DNA of 64,000 nt from Amphibalanus amphitrite (lineage: Eukaryota; Arthropoda; Thecostraca; Balanomorpha; Balanidae), in assembly GCF_019059575.1 (NCBI RefSeq), contig NW_024881503.1:2108001-2172000 (forward strand), written 5' to 3'. Made by a program: the position numbers and the translations under genes. Positions 21,460-33,400 of the stretch are shown piece by piece. How positions within the stretch are numbered: the stretch's first letter is position 1; each line of letters begins with the position of its first letter. The notes under the pieces were generated by a model, which had not been told where the DNA came from, did not search any database, and saw only the letters and a list, made by a program, of their open reading frames with translations.

Positions 21460-24400
21460 GTGAGGAAATGGGCTTGGCTGAGGGTGGGTGTATCGCCGAC
21501 AGGAACGAAAACCGAGAGTTATTTTACTCTTGACGGAACAATTTTTATAGGTGCCATGACCATGCGCGCTCCGCGTGGTTAGACGTTTACGAAAATATGT
21601 TAAATATCTGTGATATATTGGATACTGGCTCATCCCTTTTCCCTTAGAAATAAATTTTCCTACAGCCATAAAACAATATTTTGTTATGTCTTTTTATTCG
21701 AGTTAAAACATTTTCCTTAAAATGTTATCTTGCGTCTTGAAATTAAATTTGAAAATGATCTGCTAAATGTCGCATCGCTGATAATAGAAATGTTTTCTCA
21801 ACATATTATTCCTATCAAAAATCAATTTGGAAATGATTGCGGGAGAGTAAATTTTATAAAAATATTACCTACTTTTCGGATTTCTACACAAAATAATACC
21901 GGGCGATGCTTTTTTTTTTGGGGGGGGGGGGCTTCATGGAGCGCTAGTGCCGGCCCGATTTGTTGCTAGTTACTTGGCAAACAGCATTTTCGACTTTAAT
22001 AGCTCTTTAGCTTTTATTAAACTTATGTTTGTGATGCCATTACAAAACGGAACATTGGGTGCATTTACAATTAGCTTATTGTTTTCTAAAAAAGGGTTAT
22101 CAACAACCTATTAAATCACACTTGTCTTACGATTGCAGTCTTTCAGGTTTATTACATAGTTAGACGGTAGCGAAATGCCTTTCATCGTCTGCGAAATGCC
22201 TTTGGTTGGCGTCGGAATGCCTTTCGCCGCGACCCTGTACCCGTTCAGTGACCTTGCTCTGACAGTCGGTTATCGTGTCATTATACGCTCCGGTTCAGTT
22301 TGGGTCGGGTTCGCAGAAATTTCAATGACAGCGATAGGGAACGAATATATTTATCATTACATTTTTAGAATTGATATGCATCTGTGCGTATTTGAAAAGA
22401 ATGGTAGGCATGCATACCACCGGCATGATCAAATAAGATGGTCTCCCTATATACTGTTATCCTTCGAAAAGTTGTAATGCGAACGATCGAGAGGTTCGTG
22501 CGATCTCCGTCCTTTGCAATTGGCTCGTATACATATGTAAGTAAAACACCAAAAGTACGCAACTTAAAGGTGAGCTTATTGGCCTATAGAAGGTAGAGTT
22601 TCAAGGCTGCTTAGATAAACCGATAAATGGTAGGAATAAATTGCGTGCCCCGTATCTGGACGAGAGCTACTAAAAGATGATCGATATAGCAGCTCGTGCT
22701 TACAACACCAAAGGGTTTCCATGAAACTCACTATTGTTAGGTACTTACTCATCTTTGTGTTGCAGCATTGCCCATTGTCTATGGTTGCAAGTGTGCTTAC
22801 TAGCCGCGAACGTAAGTTCTGATGAGTTGTGCGTGCTAAGCTTCAAGGTCATAAAAATGATGTAGATAAGAGGTGTATGTCCATTTATGCCACCGCGTCG
22901 TGGAGTGTTGCGTTAGCTGCAGTTACACTCTATTGCTGCTTGTATCATGGATGTGACATCAAATAGGTAATTTAGTTTTCTAAAGTGATTACTAAATGCA
23001 AATCTGCTAAATAAAAAGTCTTACTAACATTTTTAAGGATTTTTTATGTTTACTCTTGCGGTAATCCTTCCAAATAACTGAAATAATATTTACTGTGTAC
23101 GCGCCTATTTGCCTTGTCTTTCAGAGCGTCATGCAATTATTAGGTAATGTAAAATATACTTCTTACGACATGCTTTATTTCCTGGTGATGGTGATGATGA
23201 TAGAACTATGAAAGCTAAATTCATTTGCTCAAAGTGTATGAACTATCGCCTGAATGGATTTGTCGGATTTATCTGACATTCATCATTAGGTGTAGCCCAA
23301 ATCTCATTAATCCTCATTTTCAAGGATGCAGTTACATGAAATCCTGTGCATTATGCAACGAAAAGCTAACTTCCTTCCGAGGACATCCCACAATTTTTAT
23401 TGCGTCGTACGGCGTCGGTCAGCCCCCCCCCCCCGCCACCTGCACCAGCCGGTCATCGAATGCCCCCCCCCCTCTCCGACTGCTGGAACGTTCCTGGACG
23501 TCTGCCGCGTCCTTCAGTCAGCACTGGGGACCGCCGAACGCTCGCGCCGCTATGAAGGGCTGGTTTTTCACAGTATCAGCACCCGGCCACTCGGACATCG
23601 CTTCAGTAACGAGCCTTGACACAGATCGACAGCGAGCGCATCTTTCCGTCATCTGGCCGCAGCGGTCGATTGTCGAGCCGATCATCGATGAAAAGATGGA
23701 CAATTGTCGTGACCAGTGGAGACGATTTCAATGGATCTGAAGCGTCCTCCAACAGGAGCTATCAGCTACTGCTTACTTCCGGGGGGCTCTATTGGCTCTA
23801 TAGTCAGGGAATAACCGAGATCAATATTAACGATACTGAGCATTGCAAAAATTCCCGGCTTACATACAAATACCTATTTGTAAATCGGATTAGCGGTTAG
23901 CTGGCTCGTCTGTCGTCATGATAATGCGACGCGAGCTGAACTTCTTGATAGTGGTCCTTGGCATTTGGATAGGTTCACCAGAGCTTTGTGCCAACTGGAT
24001 GCTTTCGTTCTACTAAAACCGACACAGCATTAACAGATACAGTCATTGCTTGGTGTGTGACTAGAGCAACTAGAAGTCGCAAATTTTCGTGAGCTGTATC
24101 GAAAGATGACTTGTACCTGGTAAGCATTTCTCAGAGTGGAAATGGGAGTGGATTCTGCCCAAATGTCGTCATGGTATAACACTGCTCCTGGGTTTCCTAC
24201 GCATTAGACAATGTAAAAAAGTCAACAATGCTGCCCTCGTTGCCATGGTGTCAGCAGGCTAGACATTGCGGATGTGTCTACCGGCATGATCAGGGCAGAG
24301 AACGTTCTAGCTTTCTGTGCCCAGTGGATTTTCTTAAATCCTGTATGTATGGTTATGTTTAAAAACAAACATGTAAGATAAGATAAATGTAGCAATGTTT

Positions 24401-27400
24401 TATGGTGTCAGTGACCCTAAATTACATTCATTCTGCAGCTAACTTTCAGCGACATGCCTTTATCTCATGTTGACGGAAAATGTAAAACTCATACATGATA
24501 CCTGAGGCCATTTACCGTTGCGACATGTGTTAGATCGTGACTTTTTCCAAAGATCTGCATGCTTATTCGAGAGCTGATGTAAGACGCCTAGTCAACTGTT
24601 AACCCTTATATAAACTGGTGCAAACTGGCCACTTTTCAAATGATACTTAAAATATCAACGGGCGCACTTGACCCACATCATTACCTATCCATGAAAAAAT
24701 ACCCTCATGGACACCCGTTTCGACTCAGAATTGTGAACTCACGTTATATCTGCGCTGCCCTGAGCTCGGTGACACCGCCGCGAACACTGAGTAAATAATG
24801 GAGGCCGAGCTGCCGCTTGTGACAAGGAGCTATAACCACTCAGCCTTCGCTGTCTCCTTACCGATGGCAGGTGTCCAAAACAGGCCGTCCACCGGGTTAC
24901 CTTGAGCAGCAGTTCGCCGGGGGTTCTGCATGCTATCAGCGGATTAGGTCAACATATATCTGTGTACTAGGTCACGGGTCAAGTGCACGTGTAACAGGGC
25001 CCATGCTGTCTGTACCGGTCACCGGCAGCCGGTGCCGCAGGTCGTGCATATTTAACGGGCGTTTCGTTGGTATTTCCATCACGTTTTGAGTGACGTCAGT
25101 GGGCAAGTTATGGCCCTCTCTTTGTGTCATGCCACCCAGTTGGGGCAGGGCCAACCAGAGGCCGATACTCTACCGCCCACTTGGGTCAACATAGGCCACT
25201 GATTAGACCTTATGAGGTATAGCCTAGTCGCAGCAGGATGACTACAACTTTGACTCAATTTTCTACTCCAGAGCTAAGACAGGGAAGCACCATACGATAG
25301 TTAACAATATTCATTACACGTTGAACAAATGAGAATGATGAGATTCAAAAACGGCAATTCTTGCACAATGGCGTCACACAGAACCCATATTGTAGCATTA
25401 ACCACACTACCCAGCGCGTTCATATAAGGCTAAACTTTCATTGCGCCAATCTGAGCAGTCTCAGAATTCGATCAGTCATCCCACATTTGGCCTGACAGGT
25501 GTCTGGACTGCTGTCATGACAGGGATCTGGCGACAAAACCGCTACCCCGGGCGCCACGTGCCCGCCCGATCAGCCTCGCCCACTGCTATCAACACACTGT
25601 TCTGGGGTTGCACAAGGTTCGTGCGGTTGCCCGCCTCGATTTGTGTTGAACACGACTCAGACACAAATCTATGCTTCAGGTGATTATGAAACCGGGGGCC
25701 TAGAAATGCATCGTTTATATGGCGAAAGTGAGCCCATTGTCTTGACCTCACGTAAGCAAATTGTTTTGAGCGTGAAAAAGAGCCGCTTTGAGTCGACCGT
25801 CTTCCGTCTTGGCATTCAAGCTTTACAAATAGGTACGTTCATCCGAGTACAAAAAAAAGATAAAGTAGAATGAGTTAGGTTACTGAACGGGAGTGATCAA
25901 TATAATTGCGTTTTGAACTGTGTCAACCATACAGCTGATATAGGTACCTACAAGCTGAACTTTGGCAGGCAGAGCTGGGTGAAGAAATCGAATTGCTGAT
26001 ATTTGGACAGGTGCAGCTGGACAACAGAACCAAACTGCTGAGTGTTTTTACAGATTGAGCCAGACGGCAGAACTTTTACTGTCCAGGCTTTCTAACAGGC
26101 GAAGCTTAGCGATGGAACAAAACTACTAAATATTTTTTTAAACAGGCTCAGCTAGGCGGCGGAAATGAACTTCTGAGGCCTTATGCCAACTGAGCTGGCT
26201 TACGGAATAGAGCTGCTAAGGTTTTTGAGCAGGCGAAGCTAGGGTGGGGGAACAGAATGCTGAGTGCTGATACTGTAGCTCACGGATCGGTCGGTTGGCA
26301 GTGTGAACCGGCACACTGCGCGCGCTGCCGGTGGCCTCACAAGGTCGCCAGGCGACCCGGGGCCGCAGAGCCGTGACTGTGCGCTGCACTGCACCATGAC
26401 TGTCTATTAGTCATGCTTCAGCTCTGACGTTCACTGGGGGTGGGGAGCGGCACTCATACACTCACACAGTGCACTATGGCTGGAGTGGGCTGAGGCGGGT
26501 GTGAGAAAAGATGATAAATTGCAAGTAATGCTGCAGTCATCCATTTGTGTGAATGCGTTATCACTAATCGCTTTGACGGCTTGATTAACGATAGTGTAGA
26601 TCTTGTAGGTGTATGAGTCAGACCATTCTTCAAGGAAGCACCTCCATTCAATGCACTGTAACGCGATGCAAAGCTCGCATTGGATGGAATGAATTCCTGG
26701 TTTAATTAATGACGAATTTAGGGAAGTAACCTCAACCAATGGTGGATCATAAGCTACAATATTCTATAATTATACGATAAATAGTTGTTTATGGCTTGCG
26801 TGACAATGCCTTACTACTTTTTGCTGTTCTTGTGTTTGTATCGGAGCAGATGCTGTCGAAAACTTTGTTCGTGTATGGCTGGAAGTGCGTTAGAACGATT
26901 AAGGAGAAGGCAACAATTTTTCGCGCATGATGCATAACTTAGATATTAACCCATTAATGCCGCTTGGGTCATATATGACCCAAAAGCAACATCTTAACAT
27001 TTTTTCTAAATGGAGGCAAGTGGCACTTTGAGGAACTTGTGCGTGTGTTTTGTTGGATTTGTGGGTTCAGCGACGAGCGTCTGAGCCGCATAAAACTCGT
27101 GTGAGCTCGTCCACTGAAGTTTCTGGAGCCAAAGGCGACGGGACTGCACAACCGCCGGTCACAGGAAATGGCGCGCCGTCCCAAAAAGTAATATTATATT
27201 ATGTTTGCACTTTACTATCTATTGAATGATCGTCCACCTGGCATCTAAATTTGTCTGAAAAAGGCATGATGTATATTTTTGCCCTTCTTGTCGCCATCGG
27301 ATAACTTTTTTTCCTCGATAAATATCCTTGGGTCATAAATGACCCAGCCGGCAATAGTGTTGTCAATTTTCTCGTATGTTGAATACAAGGGAAGCAATTG

Positions 27401-30400
27401 ATGATTATACGATTATTTATTTCTGGGGATTGTGGTCAGATCACAGTGGTGGATCCAAAGGAGGGGGGTCATATGGGTCACTCATGACCTCCCCTGGGAC
27501 CCGGGGGCACCACCGACCTATCAGGGGCACCACAGGCCTAGTGTTGCGATGTTGGGATATCATGAGCGGACCGGTTGTCCGGGGCCGTGACGCGGGGCGG
27601 GCCGGCGACTCGGCCGGCCGAGGGGCACCACGGGCCTGTCAGGGGTACCACAGGCTTGTTAGGGGCACCACAGGTCCGCAGGAGCACCATCGGCCTAGCA
27701 AGAGCACCACAGGTCTGTCAGGGGGCACCACAGACCTGCCAGGGGCACCCGCCAGAGGCCTGCCAGGGGCACCATCGACCTCACAGGGGTACCACCAGCC
27801 TCGCACGTGCACCTTGGGCTTGTAAAGGGCTCCACGGGCCTGTCGGGAGCACTTCAGGTTTGTCAGGGGCACCACAGTCCTGCCAGGACCCAGGGGCACC
27901 AGCGGCCTAGCAGGAGCACCACAGGCCCGCCAGGGGCACCACAGGCCTGCCAGGGGCACAACAAACCTAGCAATGACACCACAGACCTGTCAGGGGCTCC
28001 ACAAGCCTGTCAGGGGCACCTCAGGCTTGTCAGGGCCCAGGGGCACCACAGTCCTTCCAGGGACACCACAGGCCCGTCAGGCCTATGGTGTCCCCTCAGG
28101 AGCACCATAGGCCTAACAGGGGTACCACAGGCCTGCCAGCGGCACCAACGGCCTCGCCAATGAGACGTTGCAAAGCATTGCAATGCAGTGCCTCTTAACC
28201 CTATTCCTGGCGGGCTCCGCCGGGACAAGAAACTGGCGGGGGGGGGCCGATTCGGCTCCCCCCTGAGATCTCGAGAACGAAGCAAGATAGCGACAAGCGG
28301 TAAACGGCATCGGATACGCACGGCCAAGATCTACAATTTTTACAAAGGTCATTTTCAGGTCAGGTCAAAGATGACGTCACAGGGGTCGAAAAAGTCAAAA
28401 TGGCGGCGCTAGATATGGAGATAGTTTTTCTCGAATAACTTTCGAATTAGTCAAGATAGGAACAAACTAAGGGCATCATCGTGATCCTCTCGTCAATCCG
28501 CATCGAATGGTATATATGTTGACCTCGAAAGGTCAAGGTCAAAGGTTGACCTCAGGTCACGTGACCTCGAGGTCATCATGTATATCATTCGATGCGTCTT
28601 GACGAGCTGAACACAATGAGACCATCCACGCGTCTGTATCTTGTTCCTGTACGGAGTTATTGGCCAAAAACCTTTGGTGACCTTTGATGACGTCACATGA
28701 CCTCACAGCTGCCCAACAGCAAAACAGACCTCAAGGTAGTGAAGGTTGATCGTATATGAAGTCATGTATGGTATATGGGGCCATTCCGACCCGTTTTAGT
28801 GGTAAAAACAGGGAGTTGATTTTTCCCCCATTGACTTATAATGGGGAGGTCGCGAAATTGACCTGACCTTAGGTCACCGATATCAAAATTCCGAGATATA
28901 CAAATTGCACATACTGGTACCCTAACTAAACCCTGAAGAGAAGAAATTGATCGGTCAAAAACTCTAGCTCTGGCGTGATTGCAAACTTTTCTGAGATAGG
29001 GTCACCAAACCGCCTCTGGTGACCTGACCTGAGGTCAGATCAACTCAAAATTTTCAGACATGTTGCGTAGAAGCCTTTTAGGAAAAGTCAGAAAATTTGA
29101 GCTTCCTAGCTCAACGCGTTTGGGAGAAATAATAAAAAAAACCTCAGGGGGGGGGGGCTCCTGAGGCCCCCCCCCCCCGCCAGGAATAGGGTTAACCCGC
29201 GCACCGACGGGGGGGCGGATATCCGCCCCCCCTGAGGTTTTTCGCGAATAGCGGGAAAACCGCGGCGCGTAGCGCCGCGAAATTTGGTATGACTATAACC
29301 TCATCAATTTTACACATGGTGTGCAAGTTTGAACCTCCTACCTTTTAAGGTCAGGTCACCAGGTCACTTTGAATGACCCAACCTCAAGTCACTTTTTTGC
29401 AACTTTGTCACCGTGCCACAGCTACAGTAGATGTCGGAGGCCTTTGAAAGTCGCAGGATATTATTAGGTCATTAGTAGCTACAATTTGTATATCTCGGAA
29501 TTTTGATTTCGGTGACCTAAGGTCAGGTCAATTTCGCGACCTCCCCATTATAAGTCAATGGGGGAAAAATCAACTCCCTGTTTTTACCACTAAAACGGGT
29601 CGGAATGGCCCCATATACCATACATGACTTCATATACGATCAACCTTCACTACCTTGAGGTCTGTTTTGCTGTTGGGCAGCTGTGAGGTCATGTGACGTC
29701 ATCAAAGGTCACCAAAGGTTTTTGGCCAATAACTCCGTACAGGAACAAGATACAGACGCGTGGATGGTCTCATTGTGTTCAGCTCGTCAAGACGCATCGA
29801 ATGATATACATGATGACCTCGAGGTCACGTGACCTGAGGTCAACCTTTGACCTTGACCTTTCGAGGTCAACATATATATCATTCGATGCGGATTGACGAG
29901 AGGATCACGATGATGCCCTTAGTTTGTTCCTATCTTGACTAATTCGAAAGTTATTCGAGAAAAACTCTCTCCATATCTAGCGCCGCCATTTTGACTTTTT
30001 CGACCCCTGTGACGTCATCTTTGACCTGACCTGAAAATGACCTTTGTAAAAATTGTAGATCTTGGCCGTGCGTATCTGATGCCGTTTACCGCTTGTCGCT
30101 ATCTTGCTTTGTTCTCGAGATCTCAGGGGGGGGGGGGCGGTCATCCGCCCCCCCCCCCCCCGTCGGTGCGAAGTTGGCGCAGACCCCCGTCGGTGCGCGG
30201 GTTAATATTGTTTGGCTGAGACCGCTATACAGTATACACAATAAGGTATCTAGCTAAATTGGTTTTCGTGATAACTCCTTATTTGTGACTATGCCAATGC
30301 CGGTTGGGTCATTTATGACCCATACTTATAACTTGAGAACCGATGGAACAATTTCTTTAAGCTTGCACAGTTTTCTTACTGGGACCCGTGTGGCTAACAT

Positions 30401-33400
30401 TTGTTAAGGACAACTAAAGAATCAAAAAATAAAAATTCCGGCATTAATGGGTTAAAGTTAAAAAATGTTGGAAAAAGTATCATCATCGAAGCGGGCTGGT
30501 GTCAAACTTAAATTTAACTCTCTTTACTCACTCTTTGCTCTTCACTCCCTCAATAACGTTACCCTTTATTCCCTCTTTGCTCACGCCAGGTGGCTGTCTG
30601 CGCGGCTGCTGCTGCTGCTGCTGTGTGGGTGCGCGGCGGCCCTGCGGCACGGCTCGTTCAGCGAGGACGAGGTGCGGGCCGCTCTGGACACTGCCGCCGG
30701 TCAGATTCAGCACCTGCTGCCGTCCTCAGGTCAGTCGATTGGGGGAGCGGGTCGTCGGAGAGCCAAACTGACCTGTTTCTGGACAGGACCCATTCCGACA
30801 CCAAAACACCAAATATATGCTTTACAATTGACCGTTCCAATCTGAATTGTGAACTCATTTGAGCTTTGTTTCTTTTAAAGTGTTGTATCGAGTTAACCCA
30901 CGCCCCGTTGGGCTCTGCCGAGCAACGCGCCCCGTTGGGGGGGGGGCATTTTGGCCCCCCTTAAGATCTCGAGAACCACGCAACCTAGCGACAAGCAGCA
31001 AACGGTGTTGGATAGCCCTATCAGGGAACTACCTTGTGACCCAATTTTATTGACCTAGGTCAAACCGATGACGTCACAGGTCAGGTCAAAGGTCCAATTT
31101 TCACCGTTTACAGGCATTTCAAGAAATGCGTTGTAAAATCGAGTAAAATGCATTTCATTGAAAATCATTGATGGGGAAATGTTCTTCAAACACATATTTT
31201 GCTATTTGAGGTCACTGACACCAGGTCAGGTCACAGAGGTCAGGTCACTGGGGGGTCACAATATGAAAGTGTCGTGTGATGCATGTTTTATGGTCCATTT
31301 TACATGACAAATGCGATTATGTGGGTCAGGCAGCCTTTGGGGCCAGCTTAGGTCACGTTTTGGTCAAGATCAGGTCAAGGTCAGGTCAAGGTCAGGTCAA
31401 ATTAGGTCAAATTTCAAAGTTAATATTTTTCATAAAATGGGTATTGAATCGATGCAGCTTGTCACGGGGAGTTCAATGGTGGTCTTTGTTTTGCCGTACG
31501 TGGTCTAGAATCGCTAAAAATTGAGCTCAAAAATTTGACGTCATCATTTTTGAACAGTTTTTTCGCTATAACTTGGCCAAAAAACGAGGTATCGATCTGA
31601 AATTTGGTATGTATATAGAAGAGAGCAGGGACTATCACATATATTCCGGTTTTCTCGAAATTCGGAAAAAGTTTTTTTTTTAGTTTTTCTAAATAAATCA
31701 ATTTTTTGATTTTTTTTTTGGGGTCAAAAACCAAAAATTTTGAAAATCCGAGATAGCAGTTTTGTAGCGCCGCTTTTTGTCTACTAGACCATATAAAGAA
31801 CTTTGAAATTGCTTGATAACTGTAGATTTGGTGAGCGTTTCAAGATTGCATGTTTTTTGCTCATTTTTGCTCGAACATGACCTCAGTTTGACCTCAATAA
31901 CTCCTGACCTAAGACGACCTTAGACTTGAAATTTGGTGTGAAGGTGTCAAATTGATGCCCGGGAAGGTACTGATAATTTGGCGGCGCTGCGCGCCGCCGT
32001 TTTCTTGCTATTTAGGAAAAACCACAGGGGGGGACCAAAATGCCCCCCCCCCCCAACGGGGCGAGGGTGCTCTATGCTCTTCCAGTCAAAATACGACAAA
32101 TTAATGTCGGTTTGGATGACAGCTTTGTTCAGGAGCTACATCTGTGGCGGCTAGCTTGAGCCATAAAACAAGATTGCAAAGGGACACATCGGTGTCACCC
32201 GTTATTGAGGCGCCTCCAAGTTCCAAAGCGTTGTCGGTCGGGTCGGCCGCTGCTGATATTGTCCTTCAGCGGCGCGGCGCAGAGCTGAGGTGTAACCCAG
32301 CCAAAGCTGGCCAGGTCGCAGCGTTTGGTCGCATGTGTGGCGCAACACGGCCTGCTCATGTGTGCAGCGTCCCGTCCCGGGCGGACAGAATCGAAGGTGG
32401 CCGAGGCTGTTGTAACATCTGACTAAGGACCAGTCGCAGCCAGAGGACATGGGGCTCTCATGGGGGCAGATGGAGGACTTCCTCCTTTCTGATGCTGAAG
32501 GGCCCCAGCGGGGAGCCGGAGGATCTCTCTTCTCTGAAGGCCGATTGAGGTCAGGGTAGGAGCTGGTCCTCTCAGTCAGCAAAATGAGGACACAGCGGAA
32601 ACGCGTCCCCTCAGGACACCGTTGGACGTCCCTCCAAATGAGGCGCAGTACTCTCAGAGGGCCGCTGGGAAGGTCGGGCCAGCGCCGCCGGCTGACGAGC
32701 ACTGGTGTCTGCTCAGTTGGTCGGCTGTCACGGTCAGCGCCGGCGGCGGTCGCCGACACTGACCCGGGTACTGTCCGACTCCCCTGGGCGCCGCCGCCAC
32801 TCCGCCCGGCCTCGGCCCGGGCCCTGCGGGCGACTGTCCACAGCCGCAGGGCTCGCCGGCACCGGCAGACCCAGTTCACGCGCCCCATACTGCCGCTCGT
32901 TACACCCAGCGCGTGCGAACATTCCATTCGCATGCACCAGTTATTGCGGTGAATTTTGGGAAAACCCTGTGATGAGATCACTGCCAATGTCGCGGGCTGA
33001 CTAGCAACGAGGGAATGTCATTCGACTAGCCCACGACGCAGGTTATGCTAATGCTGCTAGAGATAAGACGGGATGGCACCGGCGCGGCAGACCAATGCGC
33101 TGAGTCAGCCAGGTGTGATTCAAGGCCAAGGCAGGTGAGGGGAAGTACCGTCCTTCAACGGCAGCGTGCTCCGACGACAGGTCATCACTGCACATGGGCA
33201 TGCGGGAACGTGCTAGTCGGGCCCTGCATTCTGTCTGAAACCTCAATTTGTCGCCTTGATGAAGCATATGTTTCGCTACTAAGACTGGCGCACGCCGGCG
33301 CAAAACGTTTGTGTGTGTTTGGTACTCAGTGTTACACATTTCATTCATTTAATTTCATCTAACGTAACAACGAACCCTTAGTTTGATGTGTTTATTTGCC

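Larger units (their letters stand above)
26950..30451. mobile_element. TTAA-flanked outer element D with nested insertions
   Basis: Outer ends are CCCATTAATGCCG and CGGCATTAATGGG, bordered by TTAA at 26946-26949 and 30452-30455. Near both ends lies the palindrome TTGGGTCAT-TATGACCCA (26964, 30304), with another copy at ~27329. The interior holds a minisatellite (27480-28165) and two AGGTCA elements (28199-30201). The copy at 27329 may mark a separate short element, so D could be two adjacent inserts. Confidence 0.65.

Noticed and set aside
23225-23740. 171-codon plus-strand frame
   Set aside because: Contains C-tract Pro runs, no domain and no splice context.
27376-28163. Open frames encoding repeated TTGLSG/APQ-like peptides
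   Set aside because: Produced by the 20 bp minisatellite in all frames.
27480-28165. CRISPR-like array appearance
   Set aside because: Units are contiguous and imperfect with no unique spacers, in a eukaryotic intron; it is a minisatellite.
28493-29896. Conserved 67-residue peptide starting MTSSKVTKGF in elements A, B and C
   Set aside because: It is conserved only because the element DNA is conserved; it spans the AGGTCA palindromes and shows no codon-like pattern.
30465-30589. Upstream Met at 30465 as start of the peroxidase-family protein
   Set aside because: It would put about 40 non-signal residues before the Leu-rich core; the acceptor at 30589 with exon 1 gives a better leader.
32202-32987. 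261-codon minus-strand open frame
   Set aside because: Arg/Ser/Pro-rich product without domain, in CpG-rich DNA where stops are rare; lies in an intron of the other strand.
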